Part shown: in pieces, positions 46,985 through 58,949 of the stretch
Layout of the letters: each line of letters opens with the position of its first letter
Position numbering within the stretch: position 1 is the first letter of the stretch
From: Ophioderma brevispina
Taxonomy: Eukaryota > Echinodermata > Ophiuroidea > Amphilepidida > Ophiodermatidae
Reading direction: 5' to 3'
Assembly: GCA_023653785.1 (NCBI GenBank)
Contig: JAMKCH010007221.1
Coordinates: 1-64,000, forward strand
Length of the DNA stretch: 64,000 nt
Translations under genes and position numbers: made by a program
The notes under the pieces: generated by a model
What the model saw: only the letters and a program-made list of their open reading frames with translations
The model's database searches: none
What the model was told of the DNA's origin: nothing

Positions 46985-47615
46985 AAGGGGGGTACAGGGT
47001 CCCGCTTTTGGGTCACTGGCGGGGGTACAGGGGGCTGAGATCCTGGAAGCTCGGGTTTTTAAGCATGTTTGAGTGCCTTAGAAGAAGCTTCAGTTATCTC
47101 ATTTATTTTGAGGAATGAATTATTTTTTTCCATTATTAGGGCCAAAACGATCTTTTTTAGTGACTGCGCAATGTCAGAGCAATGCCACTGTACCGTGTCT
47201 TTGACATTTTGTGAATCACGTAAAATATAGGTGATTGTTGGTTCAAGGGCTAGGCATATTTGGACCTGCCTTTCTCACGTAATGAAGATCAATACAAGCA
47301 ATTGTGTGTCAAGTTGGTAGTAAGTGTAAGATGTTAAATTTGTGCCCCATAGCAGTAGCGCGATGAATAATGGGTGGGGTACGGGTTCCCACTTTTGGGC
47401 CTTGGTTTTAGTATATTTGAGTGCCTTCAGAGGAGCTCTCCAGTTATCTACATTATCTGAGCAGCAGAAATACTATTTAGGAACTTCAATATTTCTTTAC
47501 TAGGGGGGACAAAAAGAATCTATTTTTCAGTGACATGAGAACTGTGGGAGCACTGTCACTGTATCAGTTTCTTTGACGTTGTGAGTCGCGTTTAACATAA
47601 GGTGGTGGTGGTCAA
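46985..47615. repeat. Internal direct repeat, two diverged copies of about 240 bp
   Basis: The copies at about 46985-47230 and 47375-47612 share CTTTTGGG, TTTGAGTGCCTT, CAGTTATCT, TTTTTCAGTGAC-like and TGTCTTTGAC-like blocks in order. They differ at roughly a quarter of positions. Confidence 0.6.
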
Positions 47616-48004
47616 GGAATATTGTGACATTCCTTCTCAAGAATAAAGAATCAATACCAACAAGCAGTTGGGAATAGTGTGGGAATGGCCTAATTTAATA
47701 TGCTAGTATGATGATGATCATAATACACAATTTTTTTATCAGTCTGAATTTTGGGTGTACGTATTTGTAAATCTGCAAATCTAGATTGATTCTCAGATGG
47801 AATATCTTTGTACATTTTTGCCTCTATTGTGATAGCACAGCCCCAAAATCATTTATTTTATAATTCTGTCATCATATGCCACCTTTCATATCACCTTTTA
47901 TATTTAATGCTCTGATTTTAAGTTTGATCTGGCCTATGGGCGAGCATGGATCCCAGCATGGATACAATTTACAAGGGCCTAAAAGTATTGATAAAGGTCA
48001 TTGT

Positions 48005-48232
48005 TGAGTCCCAATGCAGCCAACGTGTTCTGACCTGAGGTTTAAGCGCTTTACCTCAATTACTCCTGGAGTACCAGCATTATTCAATGCTGGGAAGGAA
48101 CAGACTCGCTATGTGTGGGAGGAGTGGCGAACCCCCCACAGCAAAAATAATATGGAGGAGTCTGGCCCAAACGTCAAGGAAAGAAAGATGGGCACTCTGC
48201 GCACGAGCGTGCTCGGCACGACACTTTACATC
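48005..48232 (+). mobile_element. 5'-truncated tRNA-derived SINE, second copy
   Basis: Matches the body of the SINE at 17282-17596: GCCAACGTGTT, AGCGCTTTACCTCAATT, CAGCATTATTCAATGCTGGG, GTCTGGCCCAAACGT, GGGCACTCTGCGCACGAGC. The tRNA-like head, including the A box, is missing. Frames of 60-90 codons here are spurious. Confidence 0.85.
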
Positions 48233-48989
48233 TTTTTTACAAATAAAAATTCCCAGTTGTGCTATGTATATCAAAATTAGTTACTGTTTACCATTCATTT
48301 ATTACGTGCAAAGTTAAGACACGCCATCAAATTGGGCAATTGGCAGCTTATATATTAAAAAAATCACACAATTTATGATTATGCATGATGTTTTTTCTGT
48401 CCTACATGATGCATTTCATATGAAAAGCTACATGTAGTGTAACAACAGTGGGTATGTCAGGTATTTGAACTGCATTAACATGTACTGTACTTAATAAAAA
48501 AAATTGTATTAAATTTCATGTTTTAAATCAGGGTTTGTCTTTTGCCTTGTATGTGAAAAACATAATGTTGATATTTTGTAGACAAGGCATAAAAAATATA
48601 CGGATCTACAAACATCCAGGATGATATTATATTTTGAAATTATACACCTGAGATAAAAGAAAGATTTACCTACAAATTTAGCTGCCTTTTCATAGTCTAT
48701 AGCTAGCATCTCTCTAGCATCTTTACACCATAACCTCTTTAATAAGTTTGATTTTTATTATGAGATCAGTCTTATTCAAATGGTGAAAAAAAATATTGTA
48801 CTTAGTTTCATAAAAAACAGACAGTTTCATTTTTTTTATGATGGCTTTAACAAAAATTTCGTGTCCCCCCCCCGTCTCTGTCACAAAAAATTTCGTGTCC
48901 CCCCCTCAATGTTTAAAAAAAATTTCGTGTCCCACCCCTGATTTCCTCCATCCCCCCCCCCCTGGCGTAAATAATGAACACTCCCAATG

Positions 48990-50130
48990 TGCACGTGCTG
49001 ATCGCCAGAAAAACTAGTCGTTGCCAGCGAAAATACCAGTTGTAGAACATCTCATAAATTGAAAATACATACATAATCATGGGGTATTCAAATGTTGTCT
49101 CGTAGAAATCATAATCAACACGAATCCATGTTTAGTGCGATGTTGAATTACCATACCGGGAAATAATTCGATGAACTTGTCAACAACATAGCGAGTCACA
49201 AAACTAAGGTTGAATCACGTATCCATGGAGGGACATCTGTGGTGGAATTAGCGTATACCCCAAAAGCCTATGAATAAATAAATCAATACCCATACAAATT
49301 CTTAATATTTGTATCCGTGAAATGCAATTTCCATCATAATTTAATCCAATTTGAAATCATTCCAAACTATTTTAATAAAATTTGGAATAAACTTATCAGA
49401 CAAAATTCAATTTCCAAAATAAAATATAAAATGAATTATTTGTTTTCATATTGGAACTATAACAAACTTCAATCGATACATAATTGTATAACAAATTCTC
49501 TACACAAGCATTTCAGATCAGTAAATTTAAATTCGTAAATTTCATAACCAAATGGAAAATTTAACCAACGCCCCAAAGATGACCGACATAAATATTTAAT
49601 GTAATGTATTCCGGAAATTACGGTAACATAATTTTAAAATGTTTTCTTTCACACAAAGTCCCATCCTTTTAAGATTTGTGAATTCGGCAATTTTCCAAAA
49701 GTTCAAAATTTATTTCCGACATAAAATTCAAAATATATACAGCCACGAAAATTAGCACACATAATTACGAACTAAATCACTCGGGTGGAATGTGAATAGG
49801 ACACCTGTGTGATTGCGTGAACTCTCATCGTGTGACGCTGTCACATACTTGACTATTGATGCGCGTTCATGCATGGACGGGTATCGTCAAAATATTTGTG
49901 GTTCAAATAATTTTAAAGTTTCTAAACCATGATATAAATTAACATTGGACGTAATATTTTGACAATTAAATATTGTTAAAACTTATATTCTGAATGTAGT
50001 AATTTCTAGCAATTCCAAATAATTATTACAGTAATTTCTCATACATTTTACAACTCATTACAAATTTTACACGAGACAATGTTTCAACTCACCATTTAAA
50101 AGGTTGTGACAAACGAGGAGATTTCACAAA
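48990..50130. other. AT-rich intergenic, nothing recognised
   Basis: Very AT-rich with short lysine/asparagine frames only. No repeat ends seen. Confidence 0.4.
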
Positions 50131-50131
50131 T

Positions 50132-51318
50132 CAGGGGTTCGTCCGCGAAACTGGAATCGTAAGTATATACGTAACTTTTGCTGAGCGCTTGTTACGATTT
50201 CTACAAGTTGTGACTACGTGCGTTCGCGAACAATGGACGTTAGACAGTCGTAGGAATACCTTCTCGCATAACTTAGGATCATTATTACGTGTCTTCTATT
50301 TGGGTGCAGTCGTGGGTGCAATTAGGTACGAGTCGGTGTTGAATGCCGTCTAGTTTATATCGATTAATGGATTTTAGAAGCATACGCGTGGTTTGGGTTT
50401 GTGCAGACTTATTGAAACGGGTTTAGTACTCGGACTACCCCTCGCATATTAGAATTCCTCGTGGTTGATGAGAACCGCGTTTAATTGGCTGTGTACTTTC
50501 GATAGGTATTAGTCTTAGATAGACCTACACCGGTACAGAAAATGGCTTCAAACCAAAGAGGGCGGCTAATTTTTTCCTCATAGGAGTCATTCTTATAGGT
50601 TGGAAAGACAAAAAATATTTATTTAAAAAATGAAAAGTAATTAGGGCCTATATAAATAAACGAAAAAAAAAGGACATGAATGAATGAATATTACAGGTAA
50701 GGTAAAAGGTCTGTTAAGCAAGTGAAGAAGAGATACAATTACTAGCGAAGACTTGCACTGATTTTGTAAAGAATTCAAAAACTCGGAACGAGTCAATAGA
50801 TGGAACGAATAAAATGGTGCACTGTAAGGTCTCAAATATTTTGAGGGGGTTTTTTTGAATGTTTTGTTTGTGTATATTAATTAATCATCTGAAATACTAA
50901 ATTCCACCACAAAGATCGAGATGAAACGTTGTGATGTAGTAAATATTATATGTGTAGTATAACAGTACCATAGGATAGGCATAACTGCTTTAACAATGTA
51001 AGTAACAAAAATGCCGGATGTGGAATTTGATTACGAATTGATGAAGGACATCAAGTTGAGCTTAGCAATTTCAAACAGTGATTAGTAGATGGACAGGCAT
51101 TTTGTACATGGAAAATTAAGATTTGTTCACTTTCCACACACTAAGAGTGTGCTACGTGTACTCATGACTACACGTAGTTTTAATCGTAAATCTGGCCTAC
51201 TCGTAGGCACACGTAGCCTAGATCCAAGTTTCACGAACGCGTTAAAAAGCTTAGTAGTAGGCTACGTGCAAAATAGGGCTACGTGAGTCTTACGACTGCT
51301 TTCGCGAACAAACCCCAG
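50132..51318. mobile_element. Inverted-repeat transposon with subterminal CTACGTG motifs
   Basis: The left end is GGGGTTCGTCCGCGAAACTG. The right end in reverse is GGGGTTTGTTCGCGAAAGCA. Both are followed by TCGTAAG. CTACGTG and its reverse CACGTAG occur repeatedly in the right 200 bp (51150-51290) and also near 50214, a pattern typical of subterminal transposase sites. The segment 50930-51110 resembles 21090-21270 in the first intron of the minus-strand gene. No transposase. The end style suggests hAT, but no clear target duplication. Confidence 0.7.
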
Positions 51319-51329
51319 GTTGTCCTAAA

Positions 51330-52200
51330 AAAAACGAAAGAACTGATTTTTGTCCTAATGTAAAGCTTTCCATCAAAGAATCCCCATCTGAAAGGATTTA
51401 AGCTGAGAATGATTCTTTGGTACAAAAATTGTGAAATTTCTATTTTCGTATAGGAGCAAATACGAAATTCAGCCTATGTTTTACATTGAAATAGAAGCAA
51501 ATAAAAAACCACCTTTTTTCTCTCTTTTATGACATTTCTGTAGCATAATAAAAGGTAAGAAATTAATTGAGTGTCTAATTATATGCAATGATTATTATGA
51601 CACATTATTTGGGTGGCTCAAAATCTCTCGTTGCACCTTTAAAAACTTGCTCTTTCACGTAGGTTGCAATTCGATCCCTTATTGCCAGGAAGCTCTCACA
51701 TACTCAGGAAGATAAGCAAACAGATGCACCATTACCAAATTATAATTTTTAGCTCCTATCTTAATATACCACACGCATTATTTTGCATTGGTCTAAATAA
51801 TATATAGGCAGACTAAATAAACGTGCAACCTAAAGTTAGCTCCTGTCTAGAATCACTGCGAACATTAATTTTGTTCCAGCCTAAATTATACAGGCAACCT
51901 AACTAACATCGCTGACTGGTCTTAGCTGCAGGGCGGGTTCATGTCGTATGATCACCAAAACGAAATTCGCGCTCCTGGATGACAAATTTACTATCACTGC
52001 GCAAGGGACTATGAGGTCATACATGTGCCCAAAACACTTGCAACTAATTTTTACGCAAAATTTTTTCACAAGAGTAAAAAATGCGATTCTACCGTGACAA
52101 ATACGCTACAAAGAGGGGGTCTACTGGTTAACATTACTACATAAAAAATAGAGTAGGACAGCTCAAAATCTGAGTAAAAACGGCGCAAATTTTGTTTTGC
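51330..52200. other. Intergenic, nothing recognised
   Basis: AT-rich and non-coding. Confidence 0.35.
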
Positions 52201-52213
52201 ACTTTAGCCCAAG

Positions 52214-52404
52214 CAGTGGCGTAACCAGCGGGGGGGCAGGGGGCCGAGAGCCCCCCAAACAAAAGCTTGCCCCCCCCCCTTCCGCCCCCCCAAATGAACT
52301 TCCCTTTTGTACAGTGTCTATGGAGAAGGACACAAATTTGCCCCCTCAAAAAAGTCTTGGCACCCCTTCAGCCCCCCCATTTGTAAGGTCTGTTTACGCC
52401 ACTG
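52214..52404. mobile_element. hAT-like MITE with CAGTGGCGTAA ends
   Basis: The left end is CAGTGGCGTAACCAG and the right end in reverse is CAGTGGCGTAAACAG. The target duplication is TTAGCCAG at 52405-52412. On the left the same word reads TTAGCCCAAG, with one extra C and one extra A. An 8-bp duplication and a CAGTGGCGTA end fit hAT. The interior is C-rich. The frames across it, with poly-Pro or Gly runs, are spurious. Confidence 0.85.
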
Positions 52405-52462
52405 TTAGCCAGAAAATAGAAATGATTTAAATTGCTAATATCACGTAGATCACGGTAATGCT

Positions 52463-52800
52463 TAAGGGGCATTTCATGTCATCCCATCCTCGTTCCCCGA
52501 CGTATCTCAAAGAATTGTGATTTTATAGCATCTGAACCGTTCGCCGGCAAGTATAGTAGTGTGCTTAACTTTTGCGTGCAACTTCGATCTACTTTATAAA
52601 AGAAACTCGTAATTTTGGTTTTTCCTAAACTTACAGAATTACAAGACTGGCCTATGGATCTTGGGCAGTGCGATACACTAAATTCCTCATAATATCCAAA
52701 CAAAACTCAGAATCAACAGAAATTTTTTGAAATACCTTTCTTGATGATATCTAGTGAATCTTAACACAAATAAATGTGCTAGGAAAATGAAACTACCCGT
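52463..52800. mobile_element. Degraded MITE, family of 26398-26735
   Basis: Starts TTAAGGGGCATTTCATG. It shares CATCTGAACCGTT, ATAAAAGAAACTCG-like and GATATCTAGTGAA blocks in order with 26398-26735. The right end is decayed. Confidence 0.65.
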
Positions 52801-52809
52801 TAGTGGATA

Positions 52810-54345
52810 AGTACAAAGGGTATATCAATTTGAACCCCCTAGTTCAATATTTTTGTGCATGAGAATCTATTTTCTCCAAACTGTATTTTTTGTAATTTGT
52901 GTAACTTTGGAACACGCTTCTTAAGGTAAAAAATACCAATCAATTGCACCGTTTAGTAGTGATTATGAAAAGGCCTCTGAGCCCCCCTTATCCACTTGCG
53001 AAAGTATACCCATAAAAAATAATTGTTCACATATGTTTTTGTTACCTATATTTGTGGACTTATGCTACTCCGTACTTACTTACACAAAGTATTCATAGAA
53101 TTAGCGTTTCTTTAACAATTATATGCTGATATGTAGTGATCCGGATTCACTTGCCTGTACAAATAATGGAAAGATATATGGTTGTGAAAAAGACGCCACA
53201 CTCAACAGGCTCAAAAAATAATCTCTGGTATCTCTCAATAAAATTAATTGTAACCGGGTTGCATTTATTTTTATTAAGTAATGTCAATGAAATTATCTTT
53301 AAAGTTATCACTAACAATGTATTTTAATTGAGATACTCAAATTGTTTGAAATCAGTATAACTCGTAATAAGTTTATTAGACGGCACTAAAGTCGCAACTA
53401 CTTATACACAACGAAATTATTATCATTGCTGAAACTCAATTATGTGATAGGTATGTGGTTGAATGGGAAATTAAGAGGGAACCCACAAAGAAATGTCTTG
53501 AGGAAACTCTATACCTTCTGCTTATGAAACAAACACTTAACTACTAATCCCGTTGACCTACATGGAATTAATTATGAAACCATTTATTTTATATACATTA
53601 TTTTGCTTTCAAAATAATATATTTGCCTAATTAAATGAACCAATATCATTAAAAAGATGAAGTACTAAAAATTTGAAGTGAAATTAAGATACTAAATCTG
53701 GTTTTTTTGTGTCCTTTTTTGGTTGACAATTGGTCTTTGTTATAACTTGTTATTAACTTATTTGAATCTGCTTTACTTAAAAGTATAAATAATTATTAAC
53801 TTCCACAATCAATATTACAACAACAAATTAAAATGAGTAATTGTTTTACTAATTACTGTGTTACTTAATTTACAGGATCTTTGTATATATGTTTGTGTTC
53901 CAGTTCAAACGACCCCAACGAAAACAAAACAAAAAACAAAACAGAACAAAAACCTACCCGATTGACAAACATCGCCGTCCACTTGCCCATCAAAAATTAG
54001 TTTTGGATCAGAAGAAAGTCAGATTTTTCTAATTACCCAGTGTGTAGGGTTGCAGGGTCCGTTCGCAAAACTCAACGGTTTGATCGATTTAACTCATATG
54101 CTTCCATAGAGAGAGAAAACCCATGAAAATCGGACCCGGCGGGTCACCACCTCTATGTTTAGTCTTACTTCTTACTTAAAAAATAAGAAGAAATGAAAGA
54201 AAGATTTGATGGCGATTCAATGAGTAGTCTTTCTATCTCGAATGTAATACAACATGGATAACACTGGTTATGCAAAACGATCTGGGCGAAAAGCGCGTTA
54301 ACGGCATAAAGGCTGTGCAACAAAAAATAGAATGAATTGTTGACA
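52810..54345. other. AT-rich intergenic, nothing recognised
   Basis: No gene-like exon or bounded repeat. An A-rich CAAAACAAAAAACAAAAC-type tract is at about 53916-53950. Confidence 0.4.
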
Positions 54346-54349
54346 TTAT

Positions 54350-54863
54350 GGGCTATTCCAGAAAGTATTCACACTCCCCAAGATGACAGTGGTTAATTCC
54401 CATACCCTTCTTCTTCAAAAATGTATTGAATTACCATAATGAAATCCAAAAAGGCATGTAATTCCAATAATGAAATCCAAAAGTGCACGAGAATAACACA
54501 ATGAAAATCGTCCAAACATATCCAATAATCCAATTGCGATTACTTTAACAAATCCACTGAATAGAGAGTAGCTAACCAAGGACGATTCTTGGACTTCCCA
54601 TGACTTTACTGTCCAACTGAAAAAAAAATCCCACTTCCTTAAGAATACTGTTATGCTGTTTTTTCCTTTAGTTCTCGTTAGTCAAATACCGAAAGAGGAC
54701 ATGATGAAAAAATGCAATGGGAATTCCCACACTGATTTTTCAAAAACAGCTTTGGAATTCCCACACTGATTTTTTAAAAAACAGCTTGGGAATTAAAATT
54801 CCCGTAGTCATTTCGAAATTTGAAATTGTCATCTTTTTTGTGTGGATAATTTCCGGAATAGCC
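54350..54863. mobile_element. MITE with GGGCTATTCC ends
   Basis: The left end is GGGCTATTCCAGAAAGTATT followed by CACAC and AAGATGACA. The right end in reverse is GGGCTATTCCGGAAATTATC followed by CACAC and AAGATGACA. The interior contains two near-identical GGAATTCCCACACTGATTTT units around 54720 and 54752. No coding. The frames at 54717-54959 and 54740-54931 are repeat sequence. Confidence 0.8.
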
Positions 54864-54869
54864 CAATGT

Positions 54870-56060
54870 ATACATTTTTTGCCTTGTGATACTGAACTAC
54901 TAAATTTACAGTTTGTTGCCAAAATATACATTGAAAAACTTCAGAAGGGGTATAGTTAAACTATTTTGTTGCCATTAGAATGGATGGTAGTACTTTTACA
55001 TTCCTTTTTACTCTATGTAGTACTTAAAGCTTAAGTTGGGTGAGCCGATCGACAACCGATTTACACCAACAAAACTGAAGAAAGTTCATGTTTTTTAGAT
55101 ACGTCAGTGATATTTAAGGCCCAGGAAAAACGTCTCAACATGTTAATGTCACCCACACACTGTTCTATGGGCCAATTTAGTATGCTTAGCTCCAAACGGC
55201 TGGACCTATTTAAGTCCAAATTTGCAAACAATTGTTTTGATTATATGCTTCCACATGGGTGAGAAAACAAAACTTAAATTGGATCGCGATTCGCCACCCA
55301 ACTTTAATCGTATAATTGATAATTCCTAATAGTGTATCGCTCGACATTCTGTAAAATTCAAGTAGCCGCATGTTAGTTTTATTGACATAATATGCCTGGA
55401 AAATACCATAAAAACAAAGTAGTTTGCTGTATCAGTTTCTATAGGCGCTAAATACTATCATCTTAAAGCGATTTTACAGTATTTTATTGTAAAATCCAAA
55501 GCATTTTTTTCACAAAAAGTACACATAGCTGTTTATTACACACAAAAAAAGATCGACCGTGAACGGGAACGTTGTCGGTAATGAGGCCGTTTTCCAAAAT
55601 GAGAAAGGTAACTTTATGTGACTTTTGACAAAAATTTATCACATTGCGAATTCTACATTCTTTTATCAAACTCCTGGATTATAGCTTAAAAGCATGACCA
55701 GCTTTAGAAGTGGTTTATTTTTTCTGAAACAACAATTACCGTTGCACCGCTTCTTGGTTTCAATGAGGTTGGTACATAAGTTTTTTTTTTAAATTTTTTA
55801 TGTTCATATATGTTCAATCCATGGACTTTTCACCTCATTTATTTACAGGCGAGACCTGGCTTTCATGCGCAACATTCACAGCGTATTTACCCAGACTTAC
55901 CTACACATTCTTGAATGCTTTGAGTTAGATATTCTAATAAAAAGTGAGGTTTGCATAATGTTGCCGGGAATGTTGCATAATGGTTATTTATGCTAGTAGC
56001 TTCCATGTACTCAAAGTTCGTTTTTTTTTACTCAATAGTAGGGGACCGTAGTGCACAGAA
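54870..56060. other. Intergenic, nothing recognised
   Basis: Non-coding AT-rich sequence without bounded repeats. Confidence 0.35.
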
Positions 56061-56067
56061 CCCATCC

Positions 56068-58264
56068 AAGTGTGCACTTCCGGATAAAAGTGTGAATTTT
56101 GGCACACAAGTACCTTGGACCGTGGCGATCAAAAAAATTGATGGAAGCACTTTGCCACGCCCTTTGCATGGCCGCCATCTTGGATTTCAAGATGGCTGCC
56201 GTCGGGAGTCTATTTTCCTCAATATCTTGGAAACTAAAATAGCTAGAGAGATCATTCCAAAGGCTATACCCACATTTTTGGGGTCAATGAATCTTATAGA
56301 CTAATTTTAAAAGAGTTCAGGTGGCAGCTATCTTGGAAATTTCAAAATGGCCGCCATCCGTGACATACTTTGAATGATATCTTGGTAAGTGAACAAGTTC
56401 GGGAGATATACATGTATCTGGTGCCAACGTGCACATTAGTTGGCCCCTTGAATATTATAATGTGAATTTTAAAAAGTGCTCACATATGGACTATCTTATA
56501 TCAATTAAATTTGTGTTTTTCTTCCTTATTTTGGCCAAAAATCTGAAAAAAGTCAAGTTTCCTATACTTTTGTACACAAACTGATTTTACTAAATTTTGC
56601 GAGAGCGCCGTGCATTATAACGTCATAGAAGGAAGATTCTGGGAATGTTGGTACTTTATTTTGGTATCACTGGATAGATGAGACCCATAGCTATCAATTG
56701 ATATCAAAATCATGTTGGGGTTCTTTATGGAAAATCTATGAGGGGGTGCAACCCGGTGTTGCAACAACCTCCGCATGCTAGAATTGAAGCCTGCCCATGT
56801 TACCTTGTTTCATTCATCTAGCTCACTTCCTTTATTGAGAATGATTTGCTTTTGATACAATTCTGTCTCTTACAGGTCTGACTGGCTTTACAGCCTTCTT
56901 GAGAACCACATCATATTAACTTCAACCAATCTGTGCAGGTGGCACATTGGCTTAGAAGTCTGGCAAATGAGATCTCATGCTAACACCCGAGTTTTTGCTT
57001 TAAACACGATTGTTCAAAGTAATCAGGGTGTCGTGGAACTCAATCTTTGACAAGTTGCATTGTTTGTGCTGGTCAATAATTGTCCATGTTGCCAGTTCTG
57101 AATACAACCATGTGCAGACTTAAAAGATGGTTAAAGGTGATGGCAGTGTGTCCAACATCTATGATTCTCCCAACATCCTGGAAGAGCACATTTTGGCTCT
57201 TCTTGAAAAACTCTAGCTATTGCTGAAGAGGCTGCTGAAATTGGTGCTGATTTGCCAGATATTGGACACCATTCTTGTTATCATATCCAAACAGTGGTTC
57301 TCAAATATTATCTAGCTAGAGATGGGTACAACGTCTGGCTGCTTCACTAAATTCTGCAAGGTCCTTGTCTGCGCCTTGTTGCTCCAACAGTGGGCAGACC
57401 AATAGGTGTTCCATTTTCTGTGGTGCTGTTCCACAACCACAGGTAGTGTCCTTATCTGCTTCCAGGTAGCCTCACTTCTGAAAGGAAACCTTACATCGCC
57501 ATTCAGCCCATGAGGAGTCAGCTCAAGGTGGCAAATGCTCACCAGGTTCAATACCAATAGATGTTACTTGTTGATAGCAAGGCGACTCTCGTAGACTCTT
57601 TAGAGGCTGTTTCAAGGTGTTGGACTTTGCTTAAGAAACTATTTGAATTAAGGGAGTTAGCAGCAGGTCTCTGTCTGGATATAGGGTGCTTCACATAGAT
57701 ACTTGGCAGCTACGCTCTTGCATGCTTGCTACAGTATGATGGATGTCTCGTGGAGCAATTCCTGCAAGGATGTATAAGTTCTTCGTTGCAGTTGGGCAAA
57801 GACATCCTGTGATAAGCCGGCAGGAGGATCAAGATTCTTGGCATGGTTTGATCTTTCCCATACAGGGCGATGCATGCTCTGCACATCAGTAGCACAGGGC
57901 GAGTGACTGTCGTTTTGAGAATATGTCGGCGAGCACCCCATCTTCTGCCCGCGAGTTGGTAAATGTTATGCGTGAACATACTATACTCTTCGTCTTTTGA
58001 TGTAGGTCTTATAAGAGAGAGTGCAGTCCAAGGCACTCCTAGGTAGACAGAATTATTGCAGTGCTCAGGGGTGTTCCAGACCAGGTTCACGGTTGCATAG
58101 ATGGAAAGCACACACCTGTGTCTTGGATGGATTTGCACATTGGGGTTTTCCAAGATGGCGACAAAAAAGGGGCGTGCCAAAGTGCTTCCATCAATTTTCT
58201 GAAATGGGATGGTCTAAACTACTCGTGTGCCAAAATTCACACTTTATCCGGAAGTGCACACTTC
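56068..58264. mobile_element. Composite element with roughly 130-bp inverted ends, carrying a LINE fragment
   Basis: The left arm (56068-56190) begins AAGTGTGCACTTCCGGATAA and includes GTGTGAATTTTGGCACAC, AATTGATGGAAGCACTTTG and GCCATCTTGGA. The right arm (about 58140-58264) contains the reverse complement of each in the right order. Between them is a GCCATCTT-rich segment and a LINE piece in minus orientation. The LINE probably inserted into an inverted-repeat transposon, or the arms are two copies of one repeat in opposite orientation. Confidence 0.7.
57310..58180 (-). mobile_element. LINE fragment (Jockey-like polymerase C-terminus), frameshifted
   Basis: On the minus strand, in order and across frames: HRCVLSIYATVNLVWN, HCNNSVYLGV, LAGRRWGARRHILKTT, VWERSNHAKNL, LHPCRNCS/ILAGIAPR-type block, then CGCGTAPQKMEHLLVCPLLE. 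These match the layout of Jockey-type polymerase tails: YLGVTLD, then LAG..WGA....L, then VW.RS.HAK.LD, LAGIAPP, and a CDCG....MEHLL.CP zinc-type end. The 156-codon frame at 57710-58180 covers only part of it. Inactive. Confidence 0.8.
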
Positions 58265-58502
58265 CTCGCTAACAACCCTAACTACAAGAGTTTTATAACA
58301 TTGTGATTGAACTATTACGTGGCCATTTGCCACCTCTTTGAAGATTTTCGTTCGCCGGAATTCAATCTATTCGAGTGGGATTTTTTAGCCAATCAAAGTA
58401 AAGAACCCACTCGTCGTTTCATTTAGAAGCCGCCCATTCGAACAATACCAGGCTGTCAGTAGTCATTTGGTTGTCCTATCTGTCGTAATTATTATTGTCC
58501 TC

Positions 58503-58935
58503 TACGGCGGTACGGTAAGTACGTATAGCCTGTTCTAAAATTGAAAACGTAAATTGAAACCAGCGTTTGAAAATGCTCAAGACTGGAATAATACCGAAAT
58601 GCATTGTGTGAAAAGGGATGCGGCCCGTAGCGATTGCGTGTTCACTTTTCCGTGTTTGCGAGCACCGAAGTACCCGACAAAAACGTTCAATTTTCTCGCT
58701 AGGTTCTATAGGTTTCAGACCCAATTACGTACATATTTAAAACAAAACATAGTAAGGGACCCTCTGATGCAAAAATCTCCATAGAACCCCTTCGTTTTTT
58801 TTGATATTTGAGATTTAGTTTCATTTGCATGCATTCGCTATGACGGACTGATAACGTTAATCTCTCGCGCAGTACTAATTTAGATAATATTTTCGGAGTC
58901 TGTGACACGGACTACACACTTTCCGCACCGCCGTA
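58503..58935. mobile_element. Mutator-like MITE with 9-bp target duplication
   Basis: The left end is TACGGCGGTACGGTAAGTAC and the right end in reverse is TACGGCGGTGCGGAAAGTGT. The 9-bp word ATTGTCCTC stands directly outside both (58494-58502 and 58936-58944). A perfect 9-bp duplication is the usual mark of Mutator-like elements. The 433-bp interior has no transposase. Frames of 69-82 codons here are spurious. Confidence 0.9.
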
Positions 58936-58949
58936 ATTGTCCTCCAATA

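Larger units (their letters stand above)
46361..48986. mobile_element. Large inverted-repeat element, about 2.6 kb
   Basis: The left end is GGGAGGTTCATTATTACGCC followed by a G-run and GATGGATGATTTCCG. The right end in reverse is GGGAGTGTTCATTATTTACG followed by CC, a G-run and GATGGAGGAAATC. Both ends continue with AAATTTC(A/G)TGTCCCCCC blocks in inverted orientation. Inside are an internal direct repeat and a SINE remnant. On the minus strand, 48794-48670 is open and encodes KRLWCKDAREMLAIDYEKAA. It is possibly a transposase remnant, but I cannot assign it. No target duplication was found, so the superfamily is open. Confidence 0.75.

Noticed and set aside
56936..56985. Possible A box of a tRNA-like sequence (GGTGGCACATTGGCTTAGAAG)
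   Set aside because: No B box at the expected distance.
57710..58180. 156-codon minus-strand frame
   Set aside because: Covers part of a frameshifted LINE polymerase tail; not a host gene.
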